A stretch of 64,000 nt of DNA, from assembly GCF_030818795.1 (NCBI RefSeq), contig NZ_JAUTAY010000001.1, positions 1,612,001-1,676,000 on the forward strand. The letters are read 5' to 3'. The translations under genes and the position numbers were made by a program. The notes beneath the pieces are model-generated. The model did no database searches. It saw nothing but the letters and a program-made list of their open reading frames with translations, and was not told the DNA's origin. This stretch comes from Microbacterium sp. SORGH_AS_0862. GTDB lineage: Bacteria; Actinomycetota; Actinomycetes; Actinomycetales; Microbacteriaceae. Shown piece after piece: positions 8,028 to 16,390 of the stretch. How positions within the stretch are numbered: position 1 is the first letter of the stretch; every line of letters begins with the position of its first letter.

Positions 8028-9484
8028 CGTCCCAGCACCGCCTCCATGACCTTCTTTGCAATGGGCGCTGCGATGGAGTTACCGCTGCCCGACTGACCTT
8101 GCCCGCCGCCGTTCTCGACGACCACTGCGACCGCGACCTCGGGGTCTTCTGCGGGCGCGAATCCGGTGAACCAGAGCGTGTACGGGTTGGACCCGCCGTT
8201 CTCCGCCGTACCTGTCTTACCGCCCACGTCGACTCCGTCTATTCTTGCATTCGACGCCACGCCGTCACTGACATTGGCGACCATCGCGCTCGCGAGCTGG
8301 TTGGCGAGATCCTCATCCAGCGCCCGCCCGAACTCGGTCGGCTCGAACTGCTGCTGAACCGACAGATCCGGTCCGATGACCTGGTCCACCATCTGGGGAT
8401 TCATGACCATCCCGCCGTTCACGATCCCGGCCGAGACCATGGCCATCTGCAGAGGCGTCGCACGCACGTCGCCCTGACCGAAGCCGGTGAGGGCCGTCCT
8501 GTCGTCGCTGAGTGCGGCGGTGGGGTAGACCGAGGGCGCAGAGTCCACAGGCGTCGCGAACGAGGTGTTGAAGCCGTACTTCTGCGCCTCGGCGCGGATC
8601 GCATCGTCGCCGAGCTGCACGGCGAGCTCCGCCATCGGGATGTTGCAGCTTAAGCGCAGGGCGTCGGCGAGGGTCACCGTCTCGCCTGCGCCGCACGCGC
8701 CGCCGCCGGCATTGCTGATCGAGGTCGAGGTACCGGGGAGCGTGTAGCTGGCGACATTCGGCAGTGTCGACTGGAGGGTCCAGTCGCCCGAGGCGAGAGC
8801 CGCGGAGGCGACGACGAGTTTGAATGTGGATCCGGGCGGGTTCATCTTGCCGGCGATGGCACGGTTGGACATCGGCTGCAGGGCGTTGTTGATGAGGTCG
8901 TTGTACGAGGCCTGCACCGCGGCGAGGTCGTGCGAGGCGAGCAGGTTGGTGTCGTAGCCGGGCTTGGAGACCATGGCGAGGATGCGGCCGGTCTTCGGCT
9001 CGATCGCCACGACCGCTCCCTGCAGGTCGCCGAGTGCGTCGTACGCCGCCTTCTGCACGTTCGCATCGAGGGAGAGGACGACGTTCGAGCCCTGCGGGGG
9101 CTGCCCGGTGAAGATCTGCTCGACACGAGAGAAGAACTGGCCGCCGCCGGTTCCGGAGAGCTCGCGGTTCATGGCCTGCTCGATGCCTGTCGCCGAGCCC
9201 AGCGCCGCGTTGATGTATCCCGTCACGGGCGACCACATGTCGGCATCGGTGTAGCTGCGCTGCCAGCTGTACACGTCGTCGCTCGGACTCGAGGAGGCGA
9301 TCGCCGCACCGCTGGCGATGATCGAGCCGCGCTGGATCTCGTAAGAGTCGTAGAGTGCGCGCCGGTTCTCGCCGTTCTCGGCCAGGGCCGACGCCTGGAA
9401 CACCTGGATGACGCTGGTCGAACCGAACAGCACGAGGAACATGGCCAGCATCACGAAGCTGAGCCGGCGGACTTCGCGGGTCAT
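8024..9484 (-). CDS. pbpA: Penicillin-binding protein PbpA (class B transpeptidase)
   Basis: 486 residues. One N-terminal membrane anchor (about 8-30), a short dimerisation-type region, then the transpeptidase domain with all three active-site motifs: SxxK at Ser219 (PGSTFK), SxN as Ser279-Cys-Asn281 (LSCNIP) and KTG at 423-425 (GGKTGTAENG). It cross-links peptidoglycan together with the SEDS glycosyltransferase RodA encoded immediately upstream; PbpA/RodA pairs support polar growth and septation in actinobacteria. Start and stop codons overlap those of rodA and pknA (ATGA at both ends). The class and size match mycobacterial PbpA. Confidence 0.96.
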   Translation of the reverse strand: MTREVRRLSFVMLAMFLVLFGSTSVIQVFQASALAENGENRRALYDSYEIQRGSIIASGAAIASSSPSDDVYSWQRSYTDADMWSPVTGYINAALGSATGIEQAMNRELSGTGGGQFFSRVEQIFTGQPPQGSNVVLSLDANVQKAAYDALGDLQGAVVAIEPKTGRILAMVSKPGYDTNLLASHDLAAVQASYNDLINNALQPMSNRAIAGKMNPPGSTFKLVVASAALASGDWTLQSTLPNVASYTLPGTSTSISNAGGGACGAGETVTLADALRLSCNIPMAELAVQLGDDAIRAEAQKYGFNTSFATPVDSAPSVYPTAALSDDRTALTGFGQGDVRATPLQMAMVSAGIVNGGMVMNPQMVDQVIGPDLSVQQQFEPTEFGRALDEDLANQLASAMVANVSDGVASNARIDGVDVGGKTGTAENGGSNPYTLWFTGFAPAEDPEVAVAVVVENGGGQGQSGSGNSIAAPIAKKVMEAVLGR

Positions 9485-10863
9485 CCGATCACCACCCGAG
9501 GCTGATTGCGCACCGCATCCGAGATGCGCAGGATGAGCGCGACGATGATCCAGTTCGCCACGAGGGAGGAGCCACCGGCGGCGAGGAAGGGCGTCGTCAG
9601 GCCGGTGAGCGGGATGACGCGTGTCACGCCGCCGACCATGATGAACACCTGCAGGGCGATCGTGAACGACAGTCCCGTCGCGAGGAGCTTGCCGAAGTCG
9701 TCCTGCCCGGCGACGCCGACGCGCAGTCCGCGGCTCGTGAAGACCATGTAGAGACAGAGGATCGCGAAGACGCCGATGAGCCCGATCTCTTCGCCGAGGC
9801 TCGGGAAGATGTAGTCGCTCTGCGCCAGCGGCGTGATCGAGGGGCGGCCCTGCCCGAGGCCCGTACCGAGAAGACCGCCGTGCGCCAGACCGAAGATCCC
9901 CTGCACGAGCTGGTAGCTGCCACCCGTGCGGTCGATGATCTCGGGGTTGAAGGCGTCGAGCCAGTTGGCGAAGCGCCACCCCACGTACGTCAGCACCTGG
10001 GATGCGGCGACGGCGCCCGCGACGGCGAGTCCCACCCCCAGCAGCACCCACCCGGTCTTGCCGGTGGCGACGTAGAGCATCGCGACGAACATGCCGAAGA
10101 TCAGCAGGCCCGTGCCGAGGTCGCGCTGGAGCACGATGATGCCGAGCGAGATCAGCCAGACCACCAGGATGGGGCCCAGATCGCGGGCGCGCGGCCAGGT
10201 GATGCCGAGGAACTTCTTGCCCACGGAGGTCAGGCTCTCGCGCGTGCGCACCAGATAGCCGGCGAAGAAGATGGCGAGCGCGAGCTTGGCCAGCTCACCC
10301 GGCTGGAACGAGAAGAACCCGAGTCTGACCCAGACGTCGGCGTTCTGGTTGGTACCCAAGCCCGGGACGAACGGCAGGAGCAGGAGGGCGACACCGATGA
10401 AGCCGGAGACGTAGGTGTAGCGGAACAGCACCCGGTAGTTCCGTAGGAAGAGGACGACGGCGATCGCGGCGGCGATCGCGATCGCCGCCCACACGATCTG
10501 ACGCGTGGAGGCGGCGGCCCACCCTTCGCTGTCGATCTCGATGTCGATGCGGTAGATCATCGCGAGGCCGAGCCCCGTCAGCACGGTCGCGATCGGGACC
10601 ACGAACGGATCGGCGTCGTGAGCGACGAAGCGCAGCACGATGTGCAGGGCGAGGGCGAGCACGCCGAGTCCGCCGGAGTAGTAGAGGAAGCTCGGGTCGA
10701 TCGCTCCCTTCGCGCCCAGCTGCACGAGTGCGACCGCGGCGCCGTTGATCGCCAGGGCGAACAGCAGCAGTCCGAGCTCACGGTTGCGCTGCTTCTGCGG
10801 CATCCGGATGCGGCGCAGCGCACGCAGCACGGAGGTGTCGGTGGCGGGGGCTTCGGCGGTCAT
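9481..10863 (-). CDS. rodA: SEDS-family peptidoglycan glycosyltransferase RodA/FtsW
   Basis: 460 residues with roughly ten to twelve membrane helices. Family landmarks are present: FFSFQPGELAKLALAIF, VLQRDLGTGLLIFG (the catalytic Asp region), GGSYQLVQGIFGLAHGGLLGTGLGQG, QSDYIFPSLGEEIG, and the C-terminal IPLTGLTTPFLAAGGSSLVANW. SEDS proteins polymerise lipid II into glycan strands and work with a class B PBP, here the adjacent PbpA. The cytosolic N-terminus (TAEAPATDTSVLRALRRIRMP) is typical. The ATG shares one base with the pstP stop (TGATG). Position within the kinase/phosphatase operon is standard for actinobacteria. Confidence 0.96.
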   Translation of the reverse strand: MTAEAPATDTSVLRALRRIRMPQKQRNRELGLLLFALAINGAAVALVQLGAKGAIDPSFLYYSGGLGVLALALHIVLRFVAHDADPFVVPIATVLTGLGLAMIYRIDIEIDSEGWAAASTRQIVWAAIAIAAAIAVVLFLRNYRVLFRYTYVSGFIGVALLLLPFVPGLGTNQNADVWVRLGFFSFQPGELAKLALAIFFAGYLVRTRESLTSVGKKFLGITWPRARDLGPILVVWLISLGIIVLQRDLGTGLLIFGMFVAMLYVATGKTGWVLLGVGLAVAGAVAASQVLTYVGWRFANWLDAFNPEIIDRTGGSYQLVQGIFGLAHGGLLGTGLGQGRPSITPLAQSDYIFPSLGEEIGLIGVFAILCLYMVFTSRGLRVGVAGQDDFGKLLATGLSFTIALQVFIMVGGVTRVIPLTGLTTPFLAAGGSSLVANWIIVALILRISDAVRNQPRVVIG

Positions 10864-12095
10864 CACTGCCCCTCTCCCGGTCGGAGTCGGTCGACGATCA
10901 ACTGGGCGTCCGCGAGGGAGCGTGCCGAGATGGTGGATTCCACGCTCTGCCGGTCGAACGGGCTGAGATCGGCCAGAGCGATGTCGGTGTCCTCGTAGAC
11001 GCTGGACAGCGAGATCGGTCCGATGCCCTGCTGCACGCCCTGGTAGATCACGACGGAGTCGTCGTCGGCGCCGACGTAGTAGCGCGTCTGCGTCCAGCTG
11101 TAGCCCGCGAACGCGGCTCCGGCGAGGGCGGCGAGCACGAGCAGCAGCCCGACGAGCCAGCCGATGCGGCGGCGACGAGCGCGTCGGCGGTCCTCCTCGA
11201 TGAGCTCCTCGAGGAACTCCGGGGCCGGCTCGAAGTGAGTGGGTTCGTTCGCCGCCTGGCGTCCCGGATGCAGCCACGACGAGCGGCCCGGACGGGCGGC
11301 GGGCACGACGACCCCCGTGGGGTTGGAGGCAGAGCCGACGATGGTGGGGGTTCCGGAGAAGACCGGATGGTGACCGCCGATGTCGACGATGACGACCGTC
11401 ACATTGTCGGGAGCGCCCGCATCCAATGCCTGCTTCAGCAGCAGATCCGCGGTGCGTGCGGGGGCCTGGCCCGCGGCGAGGGCCTTCTGGGTGTGTGCGT
11501 CGTCGACGACGCCCGACAGGCCGTCCGAGCACAGCAGCCACCGGTCGCCCGGACGCGTCGGCATGATGAACGTGTCGATCTCGGGATCGGGATCCATGTC
11601 GCCGAGCACCCGCATGAGCACCGAACGTCGGGGGTGGTACCGCGCTTCTTCCGGCGTGATGCGGCCGGAGTCGACGAGGCGCTGGACGAACGTGTGGTCC
11701 GTCGTGATCTGCGTCATCGCGCCATCGCGGAACAGGTAGATGCGGGAATCGCCGATGTGGGCGATGACCGCGTAGTCGTCGACCATCAGCAGCGCGCTGA
11801 CCGTCGTGCCCATGCCGGCGAGGGCGGGGCGCACGCGGACCGTGTCGATGATGTCGCCGGCGGTGTCGGTCACCGCCTGCTGGAGGGCGCGCTCGGCGTC
11901 GACGGTCGAGGCGAAGGGGCGATCGAGCTGGGCGATGCGTGCGATGGCCAGGCTGGAGGCGACGTCACCGCCGGCGTGGCCGCCCATGCCGTCGGCCACC
12001 ACGAACAGGTTGGATCCCGAGTACCCGGAATCCTGATTGTTCGAGCGAACCTTTCCGGTGTGCGAGAGTGCGGCGCTCGAGCCCTGGAAGACCAT
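10863..12095 (-). CDS. pstP: PP2C-type Ser/Thr phosphatase PstP
   Basis: 410 residues. Cytosolic PP2C domain about 5-235 with metal-binding motifs NNQDSGY, VVADGMGGHAGGD, IGDSRIYLF, CSDGLSG and DNVTVV. A linker and one membrane helix follow (about 300-325, RRIGWLVGLLLVLAALAGAAFAG), then an extracellular domain of about 80 residues. PstP removes phosphates from PknA, PknB, FHA proteins and wall-synthesis targets. It closes the regulatory loop in an operon that also codes for both kinases and both FHA readers. Separated from fhaB by 9 nt and overlapping rodA by one base. Confidence 0.96.
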   Translation of the reverse strand: MVFQGSSAALSHTGKVRSNNQDSGYSGSNLFVVADGMGGHAGGDVASSLAIARIAQLDRPFASTVDAERALQQAVTDTAGDIIDTVRVRPALAGMGTTVSALLMVDDYAVIAHIGDSRIYLFRDGAMTQITTDHTFVQRLVDSGRITPEEARYHPRRSVLMRVLGDMDPDPEIDTFIMPTRPGDRWLLCSDGLSGVVDDAHTQKALAAGQAPARTADLLLKQALDAGAPDNVTVVIVDIGGHHPVFSGTPTIVGSASNPTGVVVPAARPGRSSWLHPGRQAANEPTHFEPAPEFLEELIEEDRRRARRRRIGWLVGLLLVLAALAGAAFAGYSWTQTRYYVGADDDSVVIYQGVQQGIGPISLSSVYEDTDIALADLSPFDRQSVESTISARSLADAQLIVDRLRPGEGQ

Positions 12096-12104
12096 CTCTA
12101 CGGA

Positions 12105-12626
12105 TCAGCCCTGGAGCTCGAAGGTCGTCGCGCCGACCTTGATCGGGGCGCCCACCAGGACCGGGACGGGGCTCGCGACGCGCTCGCCGTCGTGCCAGGT
12201 GCCGTTAGTGGAGTCGAGGTCCTGGATCATCCACTGGTCGCCCCAGAGCATGAGACGCGCGTGGTGGCTCGAGGTGTAGTCGTCGCGGATGACGAGACCC
12301 GACTCGCTCGAGCGGCCGATCGTCAGGGGCTCTGTGCCGAGCGGCAGCTCGAGGCCCGCCTTCGGTCCGCTCGTGATGACGATGCGGGACACCGCATCGG
12401 TCGTCGCCTTCTGACCCTTCGAGGACTTGCGCGGTGAGGCCTTCGGGGCGACCGGAGCGGTCGCGACCGCAGCGGGCGCGGGAGCCGCGGCGGCGGCCTG
12501 CTCGGGCATCTTGCGCACGCGCACGCCGAAGAGGTCCGCGCGCAGCGAGTACACGACCGCGAACACGAAGAACCACAGCAGCAGCAGGAAGCCGATCTGC
12601 AGCAGCAGAAGCGGGAGCTCGTTCAT
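12105..12626 (-). CDS. fhaB: Membrane-anchored FHA-domain protein FhaB (FipA-like)
   Basis: 173 residues. N-terminal membrane helix (about 5-28, PLLLLQIGFLLLLWFFVFAVVY), an Ala/Pro-rich linker, and a C-terminal FHA domain (about 82-170) with the phosphothreonine-binding pattern TIGRSSES...YTSSHHARL...DLDSTNGT. FHA domains read phosphorylated Thr on PknA/PknB substrates; FhaB recruits phosphorylated division proteins. The ATG overlaps the fhaA TGA by one base. Length and topology match the mycobacterial protein. Confidence 0.94.
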   Translation of the reverse strand: MNELPLLLLQIGFLLLLWFFVFAVVYSLRADLFGVRVRKMPEQAAAAAPAPAAVATAPVAPKASPRKSSKGQKATTDAVSRIVITSGPKAGLELPLGTEPLTIGRSSESGLVIRDDYTSSHHARLMLWGDQWMIQDLDSTNGTWHDGERVASPVPVLVGAPIKVGATTFELQG

Positions 12627-13372
12627 CAGGCCTTCCCCCAGCGGTCGATGTCGTCGAGCGAGAAGGCACGCGTCGCGTCGTCGTCGACGGGCGCCGCGCG
12701 GCCCCCCGTGGCCTGGGCGACGATGCGGAACACGATGTCGGTGCGCCCGATGGAGACGGTCGCATCGGGAGGCAGCGGCGCCTCGTCGATCTTCCGGCCG
12801 TTGAGCTTCGTGCCGTTCGTCGAACCGAGGTCGCGCACCATCGCCCGCTCGCCGTCCCAGAGGATCTCGACGTGCTTGCGGCTCGTGCCCGAGTCGGCGA
12901 TCGTGATGTCGGCGTCGCTGCCGCGGCCGATCACGGTGCGGGATGCGGTGAGCGGATGCCGCTTGCCCGCGATGTCGAGCACGGCGCTCCAGGCGACCCG
13001 GCCCGCGGCGGTCGAGGACTCGACGCGCACCTGACCGGTCGACAGATTCGCGCTGCTCGACAGTGAGATCGAGAGGGGCCCTGCGAAGGTGTATCCCTGT
13101 GCGCGGGCGTGCTTGTTCACGAGCGCGTCGAGTTCGTCGGTCAGCGAGGCGCCGAGCGCCCGCATCCGCTCGTAGTCCGCCGGCGCCAGCTGCACCGTGA
13201 GGGTGTTGGGTGCCAGGATGCGCTCGCGCGAGACGACGGCGGCCTTCGTGTCGAGCTCGCTGCGCAGTGCGGAGGCGATGTCGACCGGCTGGACGCCGCT
13301 GCGGAAGGTCTTGGCGAACGCGCCGTTCACGGCGCGTTCGAGACCTCTCTCGAAGCTGTCAAGTAGTCCCAC
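12626..13372 (-). CDS. fhaA: FHA-domain protein FhaA with N-terminal DUF3662 domain
   Basis: 248 residues from a GTG with GAGGAG upstream. N-terminal DUF3662/FHA2 domain (GLLDSFERGLERAVNGAFAK) about 1-115, and a C-terminal FHA domain about 150-235 with VIGRGSDADI...SRKHVEI...DLGSTNGTKLNG. FhaA binds phosphorylated MviN/MurJ in mycobacteria and regulates wall precursor export. It is shorter than the mycobacterial protein because the long Pro/Gln linker is nearly absent. First gene of the operon; a TACGAT hexamer (13406-13411 on the minus strand) is the likeliest -10. Confidence 0.94.
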   Translation of the reverse strand: MGLLDSFERGLERAVNGAFAKTFRSGVQPVDIASALRSELDTKAAVVSRERILAPNTLTVQLAPADYERMRALGASLTDELDALVNKHARAQGYTFAGPLSISLSSSANLSTGQVRVESSTAAGRVAWSAVLDIAGKRHPLTASRTVIGRGSDADITIADSGTSRKHVEILWDGERAMVRDLGSTNGTKLNGRKIDEAPLPPDATVSIGRTDIVFRIVAQATGGRAAPVDDDATRAFSLDDIDRWGKA

Positions 13373-13490
13373 GCGACTCCTCAGGCGGCTGGACGGGTGG
13401 CACCATCGTAGTTGTACGCGCTGAACAGGCCATGCAGGACTTCCGCAGGAGGCCTGCGCGGCCGACTTCTCGGGTCGTGATCGGGCATGA

Positions 13491-13496
13491 TACGAT
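13491..13496 (+). promoter_or_regulatory. Probable -10 element of the tRNA-Leu gene
   Basis: TACGAT stands 38 nt before the mature tRNA 5' end, a usual spacing for a short 5' leader. No strong -35 is evident. Confidence 0.4.
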
Positions 13497-13533
13497 CGGC
13501 AGGTTGAGTTCGCACATCTCTGATGAGCGACTC

Positions 13534-13617
13534 GCGCGAGTGGCGGAATAGGCAGACGCGCTGGCTTCAGGTGCCAGTGCCCGAAAGGGCGTGGGGGTTC
13601 AACTCCCCCCTCGCGCA
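13534..13617 (+). tRNA. tRNA-Leu (anticodon CAG)
   Basis: 84 nt class II tRNA. The acceptor stem pairs GCGCGAG (13534-13540) with CTCGCGC (13610-13616), discriminator A at 13617. The anticodon stem CTGGC/GCCAG encloses TTCAGGT with CAG at 13568-13570, reading CUG codons. The long variable arm (TGCCCGAAAGGGC) and T arm (GGGGGTTCAACTCCCCC) are intact. The 3' CCA is not encoded. A probable accessory patch begins just downstream. Confidence 0.97.
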
Positions 13618-13622
13618 CAGAC

Positions 13623-13654
13623 AGAACCGGTCGGGATTCATCCCGGCCGGTTCT
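13623..13654 (+). terminator. Hairpin terminator after tRNA-Leu
   Basis: AGAACCGG-t-CGGGA pairs with TCCCG-g-CCGGTTCT around a TTCA loop: 13 base pairs with one internal mismatch. The right arm ends in TTCTTG, so the U-run is short. Placed 6 nt after the tRNA, it probably ends that transcript. Confidence 0.65.
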
Positions 13655-13705
13655 TGCGTTCACGGGCGCGTTCCGCCGCAGCGCCGCCACATCAGGGAGC
13701 GTCGG

Positions 13706-14368
13706 TCAGAGATCCTGGATTGTCTCTCGCACCTTGTCGGCTGCTTCTCTGGGCGTCACTGACGGGAGGCATTGGTGGTCCAGTGATGCACTCCACTCCT
13801 CGGTCGACGGGAGCCGCGCAAATGAGACCTTGGACGCGCTGGTGTATGGCCCCCACCGCCCGAACACTTCGGATGCGTTTGCGTCGATGTATCCCGCCTC
13901 GGCGAGAGCCCACAGATCATAAAGGTCGCGCGGAGCCCCGCGGTCGTTCCACGATGCGAGCTTCGACGCGACGAACGCCGCAGGCGTGAGCACCCGCAGG
14001 CGCGCGGGCGGAGCATCGCTGTAGCGCTGTTCGATGTTCACGACCTCGGTTGGCCAACGCGGATAGCCCTCAGACGAGAGCAGCTGGATCTGCACGCGCA
14101 CGTCACCCACCTGCATGACCGAGGGGTCCGGGTGCTTCGCGTCTCTCAACCGCGGCGTGAACGTGACCTTGCCGAAGCTACGACGTAGTTGACGGGTGAG
14201 TACGTTCTCGATCTCGTCGGCGATGGCTGACTTGTCTCCGAACGCGATGAGGTCGATGTCCTCGGATAGGCGCAGGTTAGTGAGGTATGTCCGGGAGAGT
14301 GCGGTGCCGCCGAAGAAGACTTCTCGAACCGTTCGTTGACCTGCCAACGTTGATCGTCGGCCCTCCAC
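13706..14368 (-). CDS. AbiEii/AbiGii-type nucleotidyltransferase toxin
   Basis: 220 residues as read from a GTG directly after the antitoxin stop. The nucleotidyltransferase signature is clear: FFGGTALSRTYL, LRLSEDIDLI (the metal-binding Asp pair), followed by a helical C-terminus with KLASWNDRGAPRDLYDLWAL, which matches AbiEii-type enzymes. AbiE toxins transfer nucleotides (reported targets include tRNA acceptor ends), stopping growth during phage infection. The start is uncertain: an ATG at 14376 has a better ribosome site (GGAGG, 6 nt) but opens a different frame (MAEWRADDQRWQVNERFEK...), so either a GTG start or a frameshift near the N-terminus applies. Coding DNA is less GC-rich than the neighbours, consistent with acquisition. 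Confidence 0.85.
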   Translation of the reverse strand: MEGRRSTLAGQRTVREVFFGGTALSRTYLTNLRLSEDIDLIAFGDKSAIADEIENVLTRQLRRSFGKVTFTPRLRDAKHPDPSVMQVGDVRVQIQLLSSEGYPRWPTEVVNIEQRYSDAPPARLRVLTPAAFVASKLASWNDRGAPRDLYDLWALAEAGYIDANASEVFGRWGPYTSASKVSFARLPSTEEWSASLDHQCLPSVTPREAADKVRETIQDL

Positions 14369-15016
14369 TCAGCCATTCGCCACCTCCAGTCGCTTCAGCA
14401 CGTCCCGTGCGCCCTTCGGCACGATTCGCGCGCGCGCGACGACTTCGGCGAACTCCTCGGGCAGGACCTGTGCCGTGAGGTTCTCAATGGCGCCGGTGAC
14501 CTCGCGCCCCAGTCCTTCGCGATCCGTGCGGCCCAGCAGGTCGAAGAGTGTCTGCTCGGGTGTGGTGACGAGCCCGTCGCCGAGTCCGGTGCGCTCCAGG
14601 ACGAGCTCAAGGGCCTCCATCCTTCGCGGCACAAACTTGACGAGACCGCCTCCGTCGATGGTGACGGGGGCGTAGCCGCGCCGTGGCACGGCAACTGTGG
14701 CGATCCCGACGGCTCGCGGGATGGCCGCCCAATGGCGCGCAGCGCTGATACCCATGAGCGCAGCTTCTCGCGCACCGAATCGTGCCGTTGCTAGGGCGAG
14801 CGCTGCTGTCTCCAGTGGTGGCTTCCACCTGCGACCATCGCGGCCATCGGGGGGTGCGGTATAGACACCATGCGTCAAACGCACGAGTGCGCCTCTCTCG
14901 ACCAGGCGGTCCATCGCTCGCCACGTGTTCTGCGTCAGATCGGGCACGTCTTTGAGGCGTAGCGTGCGGAGCGGAGCGCGCGCCACGGCGCGTACGATAT
15001 CGACGTCCGCGGTCAT
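14369..15016 (-). CDS. AbiEi-type antitoxin / transcriptional repressor
   Basis: 215 residues. N-terminal winged-helix region (about 1-60: TLRLKDVPDLTQNTWRAMDRLVERGALVRLTHGVYTAPP) and the C-terminal antitoxin domain with APVTIDGGGLVKFVPRRMEALELV and TTPEQTLFDLLGR. AbiEi proteins repress their own operon and neutralise the AbiEii toxin. The ATG at 15016 is chosen over 15034 because AAAGGAGT lies 4 nt before it and overlaps the upstream ATG. The toxin gene follows immediately (TGA then GTG). Together they form a type IV toxin-antitoxin pair. Confidence 0.87.
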   Translation of the reverse strand: MTADVDIVRAVARAPLRTLRLKDVPDLTQNTWRAMDRLVERGALVRLTHGVYTAPPDGRDGRRWKPPLETAALALATARFGAREAALMGISAARHWAAIPRAVGIATVAVPRRGYAPVTIDGGGLVKFVPRRMEALELVLERTGLGDGLVTTPEQTLFDLLGRTDREGLGREVTGAIENLTAQVLPEEFAEVVARARIVPKGARDVLKRLEVANG

Positions 15017-15038
15017 GATGACTCCTTTAGTCATCGCA

Positions 15039-15063
15039 AGTATACGATCAGCGTAGATTTACG
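15039..15063 (-). promoter_or_regulatory. AbiE promoter and candidate AbiEi operator
   Basis: TATACT (15039-15044, minus strand) is a near-consensus -10 with a short leader to the AbiEi ATG. The inverted repeat CGTA-AATC-TACG (15052-15063) lies 7 bp upstream of it, within the likely RNA polymerase footprint, where AbiEi repressors usually bind. Confidence 0.5.
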
Positions 15064-15135
15064 ATGAGTAAATTGAAATCGCCGGGGTTCCGCGCCGACG
15101 GACCATTCGACTCATCTCAGCGCCGTCACCACTCT

Positions 15136-16350
15136 TCACTCCCACTCGGCCACATGAACGGCAATCCCCTCGCGGTGCCACGCACGTCGAGCGCCACGCT
15201 TGAGGCGCTCATTGCAGTAGGCGCCGCAGACGTGACGGTCACGATGAATCCAATGCGTCTTTGCGGGAACCGGCGCATTGCACCAGATGCACGGCTCGCC
15301 GCCCGATGCGCGACCCGACGGATGGGCCAGGGCCCTGCGGTACCAGTCCCAGAAATCCTCACCCGGTCCGTTCCCCGCCTGGCTGACTACCCAGTCGGGC
15401 ACCTTCGTTCGAGCGTTCCGCGCACCCAGACGCGCACGCAACTCCTGTTCCCCGATGGTCATACGGGTGATGAACGCTTCCTCCGTGATGATCTCGAGTT
15501 TCTGGCCGGCATCAACTTGCGCGAATGCCTTCGCCAGCTTCGACGAGAACGCGGCGCCCGGACGGAACGTCCGCTCATCGAAGTCGCCGGTCACAAGGAT
15601 GCTGGTCGTCTTCGTGACACCCTCCTGCCACTTGCCGCCTTGCTCGACGACGAGCTCGCGCGCACGGTCCCTGACCATCATTTTCAGCGCTCCCGTGAAG
15701 CAGACGACCTCTCCGGCGAAGCCCGTGCCGATCAGGTCGTCGCTCTCGGCCGACAGCTGCGCGAATAGCATGTCGTCGCGCTCCGTCCACGTCGGAATCC
15801 TCGGCACCCGGAGATAATCGCTGAGGTCTGCGACAGAGTGGACGCCGGCCCGCGCCGCGAGGGCGATAAGGACCAGCGCGGAGGCGCGAGCATCGGCGAG
15901 CGGATCATGGTGGTCGAATGCAGGCAGCTGAAGGTGCTCCACCACCCACGGTAGCGAGTAGGACGGGATCTTGATGCTGGCCCGTGCCAGCTGCAGCGTG
16001 CACAGGCTCGAAAGCGCGGGGAATTCAATGTCGTGCGCGCCACACGTGTTCAGGAGCACCGACATATCGAACGCGGCGTTGTGGCCCACGACGACGTCAT
16101 CACCGATGAACGTGCGGAGGTGGCCGTACACCTCAGGCCAGCCGGGAGCGGACTTGACGTCGTCGAAAGTGATGCGGTGCACCCGAACGTTGCCCGGCTC
16201 GAAGTCATCCAGCTCCTCAGCTGGCCGAACCAAGGTGGCGTACTCGTCGACCACCTGACCGTCGCGAACACGGACGGCGCCAACTGCGCACGCCGACGCG
16301 TGCGATCGATTAGCGGTCTCGAAGTCGAGCGCGACGAAATCCAACCCCAT
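15136..16350 (-). CDS. DEDDh 3'-5' exonuclease with BRCT domain and C-terminal zinc module
   Basis: 404 residues. N-terminal DnaQ-like exonuclease (about 1-175) with ALDFETAN (Asp9/Glu11), VVGHNAAFD and the HHDPLADARA active-site stretch. A BRCT domain follows (about 213-290, EVVCFTGALKMMVRDRARELVVEQGGKW...VTGDF), then a short linker and a zinc-ribbon-like end with CIWCNAPVPAKTHWIHR and VCGAYCNERLKRG. Such proteins act on DNA ends or mismatches; this order also occurs in poorly studied actinobacterial repair or defence proteins. ATG 16350 has GGGAGG 5 nt upstream. It lies between the AbiE pair and core genes, so it may belong to the same acquired patch. Confidence 0.82.
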   Translation of the reverse strand: MGLDFVALDFETANRSHASACAVGAVRVRDGQVVDEYATLVRPAEELDDFEPGNVRVHRITFDDVKSAPGWPEVYGHLRTFIGDDVVVGHNAAFDMSVLLNTCGAHDIEFPALSSLCTLQLARASIKIPSYSLPWVVEHLQLPAFDHHDPLADARASALVLIALAARAGVHSVADLSDYLRVPRIPTWTERDDMLFAQLSAESDDLIGTGFAGEVVCFTGALKMMVRDRARELVVEQGGKWQEGVTKTTSILVTGDFDERTFRPGAAFSSKLAKAFAQVDAGQKLEIITEEAFITRMTIGEQELRARLGARNARTKVPDWVVSQAGNGPGEDFWDWYRRALAHPSGRASGGEPCIWCNAPVPAKTHWIHRDRHVCGAYCNERLKRGARRAWHREGIAVHVAEWE

Positions 16351-16390
16351 CAATGCCTCCCAGATCTGGGACAAGTTTGCGGAAGCCCGG

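Noticed and set aside
13618..16390. Attachment-site repeat of the tRNA-Leu 3' end
   Set aside because: I searched for the T-arm and acceptor sequence downstream and found no second copy.
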